A DNA stretch of 64,000 nt from Notospermus geniculatus (lineage: Eukaryota > Nemertea > Pilidiophora > Heteronemertea > Lineidae). Shown one piece after another: positions 48,001-52,462 of the stretch (the stretch's first letter is position 1; each line of letters opens with the position of its first letter). Made by a program: the position numbers and the translations under genes. Under the pieces are notes generated by a model that saw only the letters and a list, made by a program, of their open reading frames with translations, had not been told where the DNA came from and did no database searches. The DNA is taken from the NCBI GenBank assembly GCA_002633025.1, contig NMRB01000149.1, positions 176,792 through 240,791 on the forward strand, written 5' to 3'.

Positions 48001-49878
48001 TTACTATAGAGATAGACAGACTCCTCCCCCACCACAGCCGAAGCACGAGCAGCCATTAAGACCGTAAGTGATCCTGATTTTACGCAAAGTTTCCAGTGTC
48101 AATATTCTGTTGGCAATATCAGCCGCTCTTAAAAATCACATACATGTATTTTGCAAATCATTTTCCTGTCAAAGTGGACTTTTGCATCAGTTCTTGCAAG
48201 GGATCGGTATTGGGATTGGTTTGAAGCCCCATTCCTCTTTCAGCTCCTCGATTGTCACTTTTGTAACTTGATTGTCTCCAGAATATTCCAACCCAAAGGT
48301 CTTTTCATTACTCGGTGTTCCAATGAAGCGTTGATCAGCAGGCAGGTGGGCTGGCTGCCATCGTGTGTCACAACTTATCCGTAGTAAATCTGTTTTATTC
48401 GTGGAAGACATGTGTACTGTCCTCATGGTGAATATGAGCACATCTCCGGCCTTGAAATCTGACGTCTTCCACTGACCACCAAATCTTGTCAAGATCTCTT
48501 CTGGGTCCTCAGTGAACCAACCAGTTCCTGACAGATTGGCCTTCTCAACGTCACAGTTGCCATACGTCTCTTGGAAGTGTTTGAACTCTGGTAGCCTGTT
48601 CGATCCCTCGCACATGGCAAGCGTCCCCATGTCTGTTGTGACATCACCAACTGGTGTCCACATCGTGTACAGCTGCTCTGTGCCCCGACACATGTACACG
48701 TTATCAACATGTGCTCCTGTGAATGCATCCCTATAGATAGCTCTCAACCACTTGTAGTCAAATGTTCGCGCTGAACTTCCAAACAGGAGCTCGAAGAACT
48801 CAAAAACTCTTTTCCCTTCAATAACTCTCAGGACATCCTCGTTGTGTGTGATATCATTGACGCCTTCCACGAAGGGTATGCAGCCCTTCCCGCACCCCTT
48901 GGCCAGCACCCCCTCTTCCCAAGGGGTGTCCTCTTGCAGCCGTCCAGCCCCATTATCTTTGATGTGTTTTATGACAGCTAGTCGAGCACGTAAGACATCC
49001 TCTCTGTCGTGGAATCCCCTAATGAATAGATACCCTCTCGTGTTGAGCTCCTCCAATAGTCCCTCACGGTCGCCAAGGAGATGAGAACTATCTGGAAGTT
49101 GTTGAAGCTTCTCTGAGGGAAACTGCCACTCTTGAAACCCGAGTGTCACAATCCTGGAAGCTGGTTTGTCAGTCATGGTTTATGCTGATCTTAGTCTTCC
49201 TGGGGGTGTGATCACTGGTGTCTGGTCTCAAAAGACAATAATGGACTGACCTCCACTGGTTTGTTGTGGAACAGGTCTGCTGACCTTATCACGTGTTTTT
49301 AGGTATGATCAATAGCTGATTTCCAGAAATGAACAGACCTAACCTAACAGTGTCATCGTGAAGTGTTTATCAAACTTTCGATGTGTTCACTGTGTTACTT
49401 GGAGAATATCAAGCAGCATTGAACTCAGTAAAGATCTGCCAGCACAAGTGACTTCTGCGTCAAGTTGCCTGTTTGTAGAACCTGGCAGGTGACTCTCTGG
49501 AGTCCCGTTTGACAGTATTGTACTCATGGGAAGAGTTTGTTGAAGAATAATGGGTGGAAATCTTGTATTTTATTGTTTATTGACACTGCATGTTCCCAGC
49601 CATCTTGAGTGCAAGATACTGACCAAGGAAACATGTCTACCGTTGACCTCGAGGACAATGAGCTATATGAAAGAAAATCATGATCTCTTTTCTGTTGTTT
49701 CAGGTATCGGGCAGTGTACACGTATGTGCCTCAGAACGAAGACGAGTTAGACTTACGTGAAGGTGATAATGTTTATGTATTAGAACGTTGTGACGACGGA
49801 TGGTTTGTTGGTACTAGTGCAAGAACAGGACAATTTGGAACCTTCCCTGGGAATTATGTACAACCTGTGTGTAAGTAG
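1..49878 (+). CDS. SORBS: SORBS (sorbin/vinexin/CAP/ArgBP2) family adaptor, 24 exons, 5' partial
   Basis: This is an adaptor protein that in known family members links actin stress fibres, vinculin/flotillin and signalling proteins at adhesions and Z-discs. The family architecture, an N-terminal SoHo domain and three C-terminal SH3 domains, is visible. SoHo motifs include [38 protein letters not shown] and [23 protein letters not shown]3 signatures are ALYSF...NWFEGEHHG...[14 protein letters not shown]...NWYEAKIDG...GIIPVSYLD and AVYTY...GWFVG...GTFPGNYV. All 24 exons have GT-AG borders and mutually consistent phases: 1,0,1,1,0,1,1,1,2,0,0,0,2,1,1,1,0,2,2,0,0,1,2,stop. With the two suspected duplications in exon 15 collapsed, the in-window protein is about 2920 residues; as assembled it is 3958. 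Vertebrate members are usually shorter, and the excess is exon 15. The start codon is upstream of the window. Which exons are alternative cannot be judged from DNA. Confidence 0.92.
67..657 (+). other. SORBS: SORBS intron 1
   Basis: 591 bp between the donor GTAGGT and acceptor ATTTCAG. It contains the foldback element at 167-295; otherwise I see nothing. Confidence 0.7.
167..295. mobile_element. Foldback MITE, GGCCGTATTC termini
   Basis: Arms of about 55 bp (GGGCCGTATTCGTAAAGCGG and its near complement) flank a roughly 13-base loop. Similar termini occur at 5943, 8033 and 27260, suggesting one MITE superfamily. Confidence 0.7.
658..962 (+). CDS. SORBS: SORBS exon 2, WTP-motif segment
   Basis: The acceptor is ACCATTTCAG and the donor GTTGGT. 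The exon encodes [19 protein letters not shown], then a charged E/K-rich stretch, then [18 protein letters not shown] and a proline-rich tail. The two WTP motifs look like a repeated short linear motif, and exon 10 adds a third, related WSP. The segment is predicted to be disordered and lies upstream of SoHo. It enters in phase 1 and ends in phase 0. Confidence 0.85.
963..3680 (+). other. SORBS: SORBS intron 2
   Basis: 2.7 kb of AT-rich intronic DNA. I see no further exon, RNA gene or clear transposon. The short open frames here lack splice signals. Confidence 0.65.
3681..3903 (+). CDS. SORBS: SORBS exon 3, Ser/Pro-rich linker
   Basis: The acceptor is AATTTTACAG and the donor GTGAGA. It encodes a Pro/Ser/Thr-rich segment running from [20 protein letters not shown] to [11 protein letters not shown]. 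No globular domain is visible. It enters in phase 0 and ends in phase 1, matching exon 4. Confidence 0.85.
4205..4640. repeat. 23-bp minisatellite (ATGTTGACCACATGTTGATG...), copy A
   Basis: Exact 23-bp units at 4349-4440 lie within a degenerate array of GTTGACCACATG words. The array has fewer units in copy B (7196-7490), i.e. length polymorphism. Opposite-strand open frames rich in His/Ser here are artefacts of the repeat. Confidence 0.85.
5596..5646 (+). CDS. SORBS: SORBS exon 4 (copy on haplotype block 1)
   Basis: This 51-nt exon (phase 1 to 1) encodes [17 protein letters not shown] after the split codon. The acceptor is TTTTTCAG and the donor GTAAGA. The same 51 nt with identical splice sites recur at 8596-8646 in the suspected duplicate haplotype block, so a real chromosome probably carries it once. 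Confidence 0.75.
5943..6049. mobile_element. Foldback MITE, GGCCCGTATGCATAA termini (copy A)
   Basis: A 107-bp hairpin with termini GGCCCGTATGCATAATGGTG and the complement of GGCCCGCATGCATAAAGG. It is present in both haplotype copies (second at 8948-9058), so it predates their split. Confidence 0.7.
6614..7085. mobile_element. Tigger/pogo-like MITE with 23-bp perfect TIRs, TA target duplication
   Basis: Termini CAGTCTACTCTCGTTATACC (23 bp perfect in total) are inverted at 7063-7085 and flanked by TA on both sides. The terminal CAG plus TA target site fits Tc1/mariner/pogo-type elements. No transposase frame is present. It sits inside another MITE (the ATGTGACCCG family) and is absent from the matching site at 9611-9615. 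Confidence 0.8.
7196..7490. repeat. 23-bp minisatellite, copy B (shorter allele)
   Basis: Same unit as 4205-4640 with several fewer repeats, in the second haplotype block. Confidence 0.85.
8033..8178. mobile_element. Foldback MITE, haplotype-B specific
   Basis: About 145 bp with arms GGCCCGTATTATTAAAAAAG and the complement of GGGCCGTATTCAAAATGGGT. Copy A reads straight through this site near 5172, so it is an insertion polymorphism. Confidence 0.7.
8596..8646 (+). CDS. SORBS: SORBS exon 4, second copy (probable haplotype duplicate)
   Basis: It is identical to 5596-5646 with the same acceptor and donor. The surrounding 2.5 kb repeats bases 4114-6613 and starts right after the single N at 7088. 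It is best read as the other allele of exon 4 rather than a second exon. If genuine, including both copies would keep the frame (51 nt, phase 1 to 1). Confidence 0.6.
8948..9058. mobile_element. Foldback MITE, GGCCCGTATGCATAA termini (copy B)
   Basis: The allelic counterpart of 5943-6049, four bases longer near the loop. Confidence 0.7.
9545..9719. mobile_element. MITE with ATGTGACCCG termini
   Basis: Imperfect TIRs ATGTGACCCGCCCCAGCAAA and TTTGCTGGAGCCTGTCACAT. The internal sequence matches, in inverse orientation, the element at 49886-50111, so they are one family. The copy-A allele (from 6544) is interrupted by the TA-type MITE. Confidence 0.7.
9956..10152 (+). CDS. SORBS: SORBS exon 5, pre-SoHo GIGP motif
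   Basis: It encodes a segment beginning [17 protein letters not shown] and ending [19 protein letters not shown]. The GIGP-DESG-P-A-R pattern immediately before DWYK is typical of SORBS proteins. The acceptor is CTTTTTCAG and the donor GTGAGT; it enters in phase 1 and ends in phase 0. The lysine/threonine-rich middle has no recognised fold. Confidence 0.9.
10319..10787. mobile_element. Harbinger-like non-autonomous element, 17-bp TIR
   Basis: TGCCCGGTTGTTCAGCC at the left is perfectly inverted at the right, and both flanks show TAA, the 3-bp target duplication typical of PIF/Harbinger. Internal sequence carries several degenerate inverted copies of CATAAGCGYGGCTTA. Confidence 0.65.
11036..11111 (+). 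CDS. SORBS: SORBS exon 6, SoHo domain core (DWYK)
   Basis: It encodes [20 protein letters not shown] then TEKPR. This corresponds to the DWYKTMFKQIH helix of the SoHo domain, which binds flotillin in vertebrate CAP. The acceptor is CTCTTTCAG and the donor GTAAGT; it enters in phase 0 and ends in phase 1. It is one of the strongest family markers in the window. Confidence 0.93.
11694..11759 (+). CDS. SORBS: SORBS exon 7, SoHo linker (aromatic-proline)
   Basis: It encodes [20 protein letters not shown] plus ED. The acceptor is CCCTTTTCAG and the donor GTAAGA; phase 1 to 1, 66 nt. It resembles exon 8 (EENPYVPSF...), so the pair may be a small exon duplication or alternative cassettes. The Tyr-x-Pro-x-Tyr pattern recalls the tyrosine-rich linker after DWYK in vertebrate SORBS. 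Confidence 0.85.
12297..12503. mobile_element. TA-flanked foldback MITE, CTGTAAACCGTG termini
   Basis: Inverted termini CTGTAAACCGTGCAATTTTC / GAAAATTTCACGGTTTACAG flanked by TA, rich in TTCGCG. It is related in layout to 59045-59270. Confidence 0.7.
13423..13473 (+). CDS. SORBS: SORBS exon 8, SoHo linker (aromatic-proline)
   Basis: It encodes [17 protein letters not shown]. The acceptor is TGATTTTCAG and the donor GTACCT; 51 nt, phase 1 to 1. It starts with the same AAGAAAA bases as exon 7, giving the shared EN-Y-P motif. It can be skipped without a frame change. Confidence 0.82.
14587..14650 (+). CDS. SORBS: SORBS exon 9, SoHo linker
   Basis: It encodes [20 protein letters not shown] then G. 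The acceptor is CTCTTGCAG and the donor GTTAGT; it enters in phase 1 and ends in phase 2, joining exon 10 with a serine codon. The intron to exon 10 is only 99 bp. Confidence 0.85.
14750..14867 (+). CDS. SORBS: SORBS exon 10, SoHo domain EYEPG segment
   Basis: It encodes [20 protein letters not shown] then [20 protein letters not shown]. The ED/EYEPG-SS motif is the conserved second element of SoHo (FEYEPGKSSIL in vertebrates). The donor is GTGAGT and the acceptor CAATTTCAG; it enters in phase 2 and ends in phase 0. It also carries a WSP motif like the WTP motifs of exon 2. Confidence 0.92.
15327..15362 (+). CDS. SORBS: SORBS exon 11, 36-nt microexon
   Basis: It encodes [12 protein letters not shown]. 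The acceptor is GCTGTTTCAG and the donor GTAGAT; phase 0 to 0. It is lysine-rich and skippable, so probably alternative. Recognition depends on splice sites, phase and the lack of other features nearby. Confidence 0.65.
15616..15803. mobile_element. Foldback MITE, AAGGTGACTCGAAATCTC termini
   Basis: Inverted termini of about 20 bp and a second inner inverted pair (TTTTACGCAAAAAATCTG against CAGATTTTTTGCATC). A 188-bp hairpin. Confidence 0.65.
16395..16890. repeat. Degenerate minisatellite of CAAATACTGGGTATGAAC units
   Basis: About ten spaced copies of CAAATACTGGGTATGAA separated by variable pyrimidine-rich spacers. A related CAAATACTGGGT recurs at 17265. Confidence 0.75.
17284..17440. mobile_element. 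Foldback MITE with GTTAGCGCTAAC units
   Basis: Arms GGTTGCACAAAACTCATGTT inverted at the right end. The self-complementary GTTAGCGCTAAC occurs repeatedly inside. Confidence 0.7.
18213..18248 (+). CDS. SORBS: SORBS exon 12, 36-nt microexon
   Basis: It encodes [12 protein letters not shown]. The acceptor is TTTCACTTTCAG and the donor GTATTT; phase 0 to 0. It is skippable. Its hydrophilic composition fits the surrounding linker. Confidence 0.65.
18735..19078. mobile_element. Degenerate MITE, AGTGGAACCTCT / GGCTCCATTGTA termini
   Basis: The left end AGTGGAACCTCTCTATTAAG and the right end (complement TACAATGGAGCC...) share GGACACC words. The same style of termini occurs at 24675-24928 and, weaker, near 25790-25920. 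Confidence 0.45.
23245..24085. repeat. GC-rich repeat element broken by a 430-base N gap
   Basis: It opens with a hairpin GTCCCCC...GGGGGAC and a 7-bp array (CGCTCGC)n at about 23300-23342. Sequence before the gap (GTGTGTCGCGTGAAAGAATC ... CCACTTTGCCACCAGGGGGC) recurs after it with about 10% change, so the gap lies within a tandemly repeated unit. N bases run 23501-23930. Confidence 0.6.
24410..24459 (+). CDS. SORBS: SORBS exon 13
   Basis: It encodes [16 protein letters not shown] and two bases of a split tyrosine codon (TA+C with exon 14). The acceptor is TCTCTTTTTCAG and the donor GTAAGT; it enters in phase 0 and ends in phase 2. The 6.2-kb intron before it contains the 430-base N gap. Confidence 0.85.
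24675..24928. mobile_element. MITE related to 18735, GAACCT-GGACACC termini
   Basis: The left end ACAATGGAACCTTCCTTCGT and the right end GGTGTCCTCAATAAAGAGGT form imperfect TIRs. Inner repeats of GAGGACACCTC are present. Confidence 0.5.
25054..25357. mobile_element. MITE with about 31-bp TIR containing ACAGGTCGACATTGC
   Basis: CTGCCTCAAAGTGCCCACAG at the left is inverted as CTGTGAGCACCTTTAGGTAG at the right, with ACAGGTCGACATTGC shared exactly. The interior is GC-richer than the surrounding intron. Confidence 0.7.
27260..27388. mobile_element. Foldback MITE, ATTCGTAAAAG termini
   Basis: Imperfect arms GTATTCGTAAAAGTTCGCAA and GCTAGCTTTTATGAATATC flank a short centre. The ends resemble the family at 167-295. 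Confidence 0.6.
28538..28692 (+). CDS. SORBS: SORBS exon 14, SoHo domain end (GGEIPL motif)
   Basis: It begins [20 protein letters not shown] and ends [20 protein letters not shown] then PYPERR. The W-(Y/F)-x3-x-(K/R)GG-(E/D)IPL-G-R-P signature is the C-terminal SoHo element. The acceptor is CTCTTTACAG and the donor GTGGGT; it enters in phase 2 and ends in phase 1. Readthrough past the donor would add an unrelated tail, which I did not accept. Confidence 0.93.
28693..30930 (+). other. SORBS: SORBS intron 14
   Basis: 2.2 kb of AT-rich intron. It has one small hairpin around AAATAGATAAG / CTTATCTATTT near 29970-30000. No exon is supported. Confidence 0.6.
30931..39675 (+). CDS. SORBS: SORBS exon 15, giant disordered central exon
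   Basis: The open reading frame exceeds 8.7 kb and starts after the acceptor TTTTGCAG (split codon G+AT). It opens with a His/Cys-containing motif ([15 protein letters not shown]). It continues with long Ser/Pro/Gln-rich disordered sequence and one ordered-looking, helical charged block ([19 protein letters not shown]... to [10 protein letters not shown]). The donor is probably at 39676 (GAAG then GTGCTA), whose phase 1 fits exon 16. Two segments occur twice around single Ns: 31600-33281 repeats as 33283-34964, and 36614-38043 repeats as 38045-39474. Collapsing them leaves 5631 nt (about 1877 residues). The frame stays open across both Ns because the offsets, 1683 and 1431, are multiples of three. 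The family identity of the linker is inferred from its position between SoHo and SH3. Confidence 0.88.
31600..33281 (+). repeat. Haplotype block 2, copy A (in SORBS exon 15)
   Basis: The 1682-bp segment is followed by N and then repeats at 33283-34964 with no net length change. Amino-acid differences cluster in the middle third; the last 500 bp are nearly identical. Confidence 0.85.
33283..34964 (+). repeat. Haplotype block 2, copy B (in SORBS exon 15)
   Basis: The counterpart of 31600-33281. It continues into unique coding sequence ([16 protein letters not shown]). The period including the N is 1683 = 3 x 561, so the frame survives. Confidence 0.85.
36614..38043 (+). repeat. Haplotype block 3, copy A (in SORBS exon 15)
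   Basis: This 1430-bp segment is followed by N at 38044 and an equal-length copy. I count about two dozen substitutions by eye, almost all synonymous. The only amino-acid differences seen are RA versus GT in the DDTQQ-DQKEQ region. Confidence 0.85.
38045..39474 (+). repeat. Haplotype block 3, copy B (in SORBS exon 15)
   Basis: The counterpart of 36614-38043. It continues into unique coding sequence ([14 protein letters not shown]). The period including N is 1431 = 3 x 477. Confidence 0.85.
41105..41275. mobile_element. piggyBac-like MITE, ACCACTTCAGTGCTG termini
   Basis: TTTACCACTTCAGTGCTG at the left and CAGCATTGAAGTGGTTAA at the right. The TTAA-like ends suggest a piggyBac-type target site, although the left one is TTTA. 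Confidence 0.45.
43096..43368. repeat. 68-bp tandem repeat, about four units
   Basis: Start positions of ATCAGTTTGATATTG at 43111, 43179, 43247 and 43315 are exactly 68 apart. The units are nearly identical, so the array is recent. It lies in SORBS intron 15, ending about 170 bp before the exon-16 acceptor. Confidence 0.9.
43536..43760 (+). CDS. SORBS: SORBS exon 16, proline-rich linker
   Basis: It encodes [20 protein letters not shown], then a [19 protein letters not shown] polyproline stretch and [15 protein letters not shown]. The acceptor is TCTCTACACAG and the donor GTATAC; phase 1 to 1. The proline-basic motif is a plausible SH3 ligand. If the donor is not used, the frame runs 23 more residues to a stop, a possible short isoform lacking the SH3 domains. 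Confidence 0.88.
43761..45733 (+). other. SORBS: SORBS intron 16
   Basis: 2.0 kb containing the nested foldback at 44394-44626; nothing else is recognised. Confidence 0.6.
44394..44626. mobile_element. Nested foldback: three inverted repeats in one element
   Basis: Outer arms CATCCTGAGAAGATCAGGGG and complement enclose a hairpin (TAGTGCTGGCTTCCTTCATC..., 44420-44467) and an inner foldback (44469-44598, arms starting CTCCTATTACATAGA). It reads as one MITE inserted next to or inside another. Confidence 0.6.
45734..45870 (+). CDS. SORBS: SORBS exon 17
   Basis: It encodes [20 protein letters not shown] then [20 protein letters not shown] and RRKEYL. The acceptor is CATTTCCAG and the donor GTAAGT; it enters in phase 1 and ends in phase 0. 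The Arg/Glu-rich end starts a coiled-coil-like helix that continues in exon 18. Confidence 0.88.
46020..46105 (+). CDS. SORBS: SORBS exon 18, charged helix
   Basis: It encodes [20 protein letters not shown] then ARKHSDFF. The composition is alternately acidic and basic, consistent with a helical linker before SH3-1. The acceptor is GTTTTTCAG and the donor GTGGGT; it ends in phase 2. The start of the following intron is tandemly duplicated (67 bp). Confidence 0.88.
46106..46239. repeat. SORBS: 67-bp tandem duplication at the start of SORBS intron 18
   Basis: The first intronic bases GTGGGTTGTAGGTTTCAATA repeat exactly 67 bp later. The second copy carries ACGTGGGT, so only the first is preceded by exon sequence (TTCAG). 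Confidence 0.85.
46284..46436 (+). CDS. SORBS: SORBS exon 19, first half of SH3-1
   Basis: It encodes a linker ([20 protein letters not shown]...), then [16 protein letters not shown], where the ALYSF motif is the first strand and RT loop of SH3-1. The acceptor is GATTTTAG and the donor GTAAGT; it ends in phase 2 inside a lysine codon. Confidence 0.93.
46640..46754 (+). CDS. SORBS: SORBS exon 20, second half of SH3-1
   Basis: It encodes [20 protein letters not shown] then [18 protein letters not shown]. The ligand-binding tryptophan, the proline of GIFP and the tyrosine of NYV are present, so the domain should be functional. The closest known pattern is SORBS SH3-1 (KGDIVYI.. NWYEGEHHG..GIFP). 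The acceptor is ATCTTTCAG and the donor GTATGT. Confidence 0.95.
46983..47093 (+). CDS. SORBS: SORBS exon 21, inter-SH3 linker and start of SH3-2
   Basis: It encodes [20 protein letters not shown] then [17 protein letters not shown]. The short linker between SH3-1 and SH3-2 and the E-A-A-x-Y-x-F layout match the family. Phase 0 to 0; donor GTGGGA. Confidence 0.93.
47265..47451 (+). CDS. SORBS: SORBS exon 22, SH3-2 and Pro/Ala tail
   Basis: It encodes [32 protein letters not shown] and then an Ala/Pro/Ser-rich tail. The binding residues (W of NWYE, P of GIIP, Y of SYLD) are kept; the usual GIFP phenylalanine is isoleucine. It ends in phase 1 at donor GTACGG. Confidence 0.93.
47613..48063 (+). 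CDS. SORBS: SORBS exon 23, linker between SH3-2 and SH3-3
   Basis: It encodes a 150-residue disordered linker with two similar NYNP(T/Q)L-(D/E)-DxI segments ([12 protein letters not shown] and [12 protein letters not shown]), and a [14 protein letters not shown] proline stretch. The acceptor is TGATTCTTCAG and the donor GTAAGT; it enters in phase 1 and ends in phase 2. Confidence 0.9.
48187..49176 (-). CDS. PhyH-type Fe(II)/2-oxoglutarate dioxygenase, intronless, nested antisense
   Basis: The 329-residue open frame starts at ATG and ends at TGA with no intron. It looks like a phytanoyl-CoA dioxygenase (PhyH) family enzyme, which uses Fe(II), O2 and 2-oxoglutarate to hydroxylate a substrate. 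The metal triad is visible as H156-x-D158 (GAHVDN) and H255 (RTVHMSS), with the 2-oxoglutarate-binding arginine R266 (LLRISCD). [37 protein letters not shown] and RWQPA are typical PhyH-fold strands. No signal peptide or peroxisomal C-terminal tripeptide is evident (it ends PCKN). The whole gene lies in the 1640-bp last intron of SORBS on the opposite strand, which suggests an inserted retrocopy or an ancient nested gene. It is intact, so it is probably under selection. The substrate is unknown. Confidence 0.9.
   Translation of the reverse strand: MTDKPASRIVTLGFQEWQFPSEKLQQLPDSSHLLGDREGLLEELNTRGYLFIRGFHDREDVLRARLAVIKHIKDNGAGRLQEDTPWEEGVLAKGCGKGCIPFVEGVNDITHNEDVLRVIEGKRVFEFFELLFGSSARTFDYKWLRAIYRDAFTGAHVDNVYMCRGTEQLYTMWTPVGDVTTDMGTLAMCEGSNRLPEFKHFQETYGNCDVEKANLSGTGWFTEDPEEILTRFGGQWKTSDFKAGDVLIFTMRTVHMSSTNKTDLLRISCDTRWQPAHLPADQRFIGTPSNEKTFGLEYSGDNQVTKVTIEELKEEWGFKPIPIPIPCKN
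49704..49878 (+). CDS. SORBS: SORBS exon 24, SH3-3 and stop codon
   Basis: It encodes [40 protein letters not shown] and [17 protein letters not shown], then TAG. It is a complete third SH3 with the binding W, P and Y. The last bases read GTGT then GTAAGT, so a consensus donor overlaps the stop. If used, splicing to an acceptor at 50251 would create TGA at once and end the protein at QPV. Either way the protein ends just after SH3-3, as in known SORBS proteins. Confidence 0.92.
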
Positions 49879-49885
49879 TAGCAAC

Positions 49886-50111
49886 ATGTGACCCGATCTA
49901 ACAAAAGTAGGCACATGTCGGAACGTATATTTCAGCTTAGTGTTGTAAGGCCGTTAACCCTTTCGGGTTAACGGCCTTACAACACTAAGCTGAAATATAC
50001 GTCTCTGCAGGTTGACAATAGTCGTGGACAGCAGTGATAATAGTTGAGTAAACTGATGACCAGTAATGATCACCTGCGACAAACGCCTGCTTTTGCTGGA
50101 GCGGGTCACAT
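49886..50111. mobile_element. MITE with ATGTGACCCG termini and perfect internal hairpin
   Basis: TIRs ATGTGACCCGATCTAACAAA and TTTGCTGGAGCGGGTCACAT. Starting eight bases after the SORBS stop, it lies in the presumed 3' UTR. It contains a perfect 38-bp stem with a 4-base loop at 49923-50002. Confidence 0.75.
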
Positions 50112-50465
50112 ATGATACAGAATAGACTACCTCAGTCAGTAGCATCTTAACTGCTGCTATCTTGTTAGTGTGGAATTTTGAAGGACTAATTCCTTACCGA
50201 AGACATTTCACATCATGTTTGTCGAAACATTTCTATTTCGCATCTTTTCAGGACACAAGGTATGAAGTAAGAGAAGGGATGAGTGCAAAAAGCCACTGGA
50301 ACAATATTGGTTTATTTAACAACACATGCGAGAATTTGATTGATCCAGAGATGAACTCATAAAGCACCAGTCCTTCTTTACAATGATGGTAGCTGTGTTT
50401 GCACCTGCTGTTCCCTGACACTAAAACTTGTTCATTCATTATATGAATTCTGTGGATGGTAGTAA

Positions 50466-51449
50466 CAGGGGCGTAGCCTGGGGGGGTTCGGAGGGTTCGA
50501 ACGAACCCCCCCGCTTGAGCAAAGGATCCGCTCAAGACGGCCAAAAATATTTTTTCCTGCGTTCTTAAACGCCATGACTTTATTAGTCCTAAAAGGTCCA
50601 AGTCCAATGGCTAGAGTGTCGAATTTTGCTCTCAAATGCCGGGAAATGGCGTAAAAGCACTCTTATTTTCTAAAATTTTCCCGGGGATGCCCCCCGGACC
50701 CCCGCCAATATTTCGGCTAGCGCCTTTGGCGCTCGCTTCTAGGCCTAAGAACTAACGGCTCCAGCTGGCTACTTCAGCTGGCTATCTAATCTTTGACACT
50801 CCCCCTCCCCGCAACCTCAAGACGTTCCGACGGCCCTGCTATGGTGTTGGGCTCTCTCAGACCCGACGCTACAGTAGCAAAAAATCTGTTATGTCGGCCT
50901 AATCGGGACCAAGGTTAATTTTGTATAGTGGTATAAAAGAATGGCCAAATCAAGTCTTGTTTTTTTTTCCGTTGTCAAGATGCCAGGAAAACGCTTCTAA
51001 GCACCTCAAATTTAAAAATTTCCTGGGGAGGACCCCCAGACCCCCCGTCAGGGCTTCGCACCTTCGGCACTCGCATTGGTCTGTGTCCCCTTTCCAGAAT
51101 CCCTGGATCCGCGGCTGATTAGGATAGCTAACCGCTGCCCGGGGCTAACCGACAGGAATATACTTAGTACTTTGACCCGAGCAGATGCTCATTATTGTAA
51201 ATGTATCTAGATGTTGAATAGTAAAAAGTGTAATAAAAGCCTCAATTTCTGCAGCAAGACATTTAATTTTTGCATTGTTAGGAAAGCGCATTTCCGGCAC
51301 TTTAGGAATAAATTTCCCGGGGAGGCCTTCCGGACTCTCCGCGGCGGCTTCGCGCCTTCGGCGCTCGCATTTCGCGACTTCGTCGCTCAAGCAATGGGCT
51401 TCGCCCATTTCAACGAACCCCCCCATTGGGACATCACGCTACGCCCCTG
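50466..51449. mobile_element. Non-autonomous DNA transposon, CAGGGGCGTAGC termini
   Basis: The 984-bp element has CAGGGGCGTAGC inverted termini, subterminal runs of G or C near the ends, and a 5-bp flanking duplication AGTAA. CAGGG(G/C)CG starts are common in hAT-like elements, though those usually make 8-bp duplications. No transposase frame is seen. Confidence 0.7.
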
Positions 51450-52196
51450 AGTAATGACTCTTTATTGATCGTGCTGGGCATTGAATTTGACATCCAGTGG
51501 TTGGATGTAAAGTATGATTCACCCACTTCAACATGGGCAAAGTGCCAGGCCTGTGCAACAGACACCACAAGTGAACACTATGATTAAACCACAAACCACG
51601 GTATTTACCAGTTGACTGAGCACAACCTTGGATTTCCTATAGGCTCATGTAAAGTAAACGAAGTTACCCTACATCATTAGATAACTGCGACATGGATTAT
51701 TTACCACTGACCTGTGCGCATTTCCAAGCTTGGCACTTTGCCCATGTTAAAGTTAGGGTGAATCATACTGGTACTTTACTGTATGGAAGGACTGAGTCAT
51801 TGCTGATGGGTCTGCCGACCTTAATTATGTAGGCGACACTTCTTCATGTACGAATTAGGTGTAATGAATTTATTTGCCAGTGGATGATCACATTCCTGGT
51901 GATGGTGGCCGGAGTCCATGGAGGTGGCGTAATTTCATGAAGGAAAGAAATGAAATGAGAGTAAATGGATCACAGAATACAAGGGTATAAGAAGTGTGAC
52001 CTTGATAATTGAAGGTCAAATATAGGGAATGGAAAAAAATATTGGAGTGGCCTTATTTGTCTCTTGTATGTGTCACAGGTTGTGTATAATGTTAAGTCAC
52101 TGGTGCTTTATTATTGTAAATTATGTATTTTTTCAAATTTAAGTGTAATTGTTGACACTCTGGTCATTTGCCTGAAGTCGACTGCAAAACTTGGTA

Positions 52197-52462
52197 CAGT
52201 ATAGGTCACAATTGACATCCCTAAATTCGCGTAAGTTACGCAACAATTCACGAGCTATGTTACGCGTAACTTACGAGGTGAGTTACACGGTGAATTACGC
52301 GAATTTCGCTAGCTACGCAGTGATTTAAGAGGCGAGTTACGCGATTTTGGCGAGTTATGCAGTGAGTTACGCGAAACCAAAGCTGTAAGTTACGCGTAAC
52401 TTACGAGTAACTTACGAGTAACTTACGCGAAGCCGTATGAATGTCAATTGTGACCTGTACTG
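52197..52462. mobile_element. TA-flanked MITE with internal TTACGCG array
   Basis: Near-perfect termini CAGTATAGGTCACAATTGAC / GTCAATTGTGACCTGTACTG. The interior is many copies of GAGTTACGCG and its complement, so the whole element can fold repeatedly. Confidence 0.7.
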
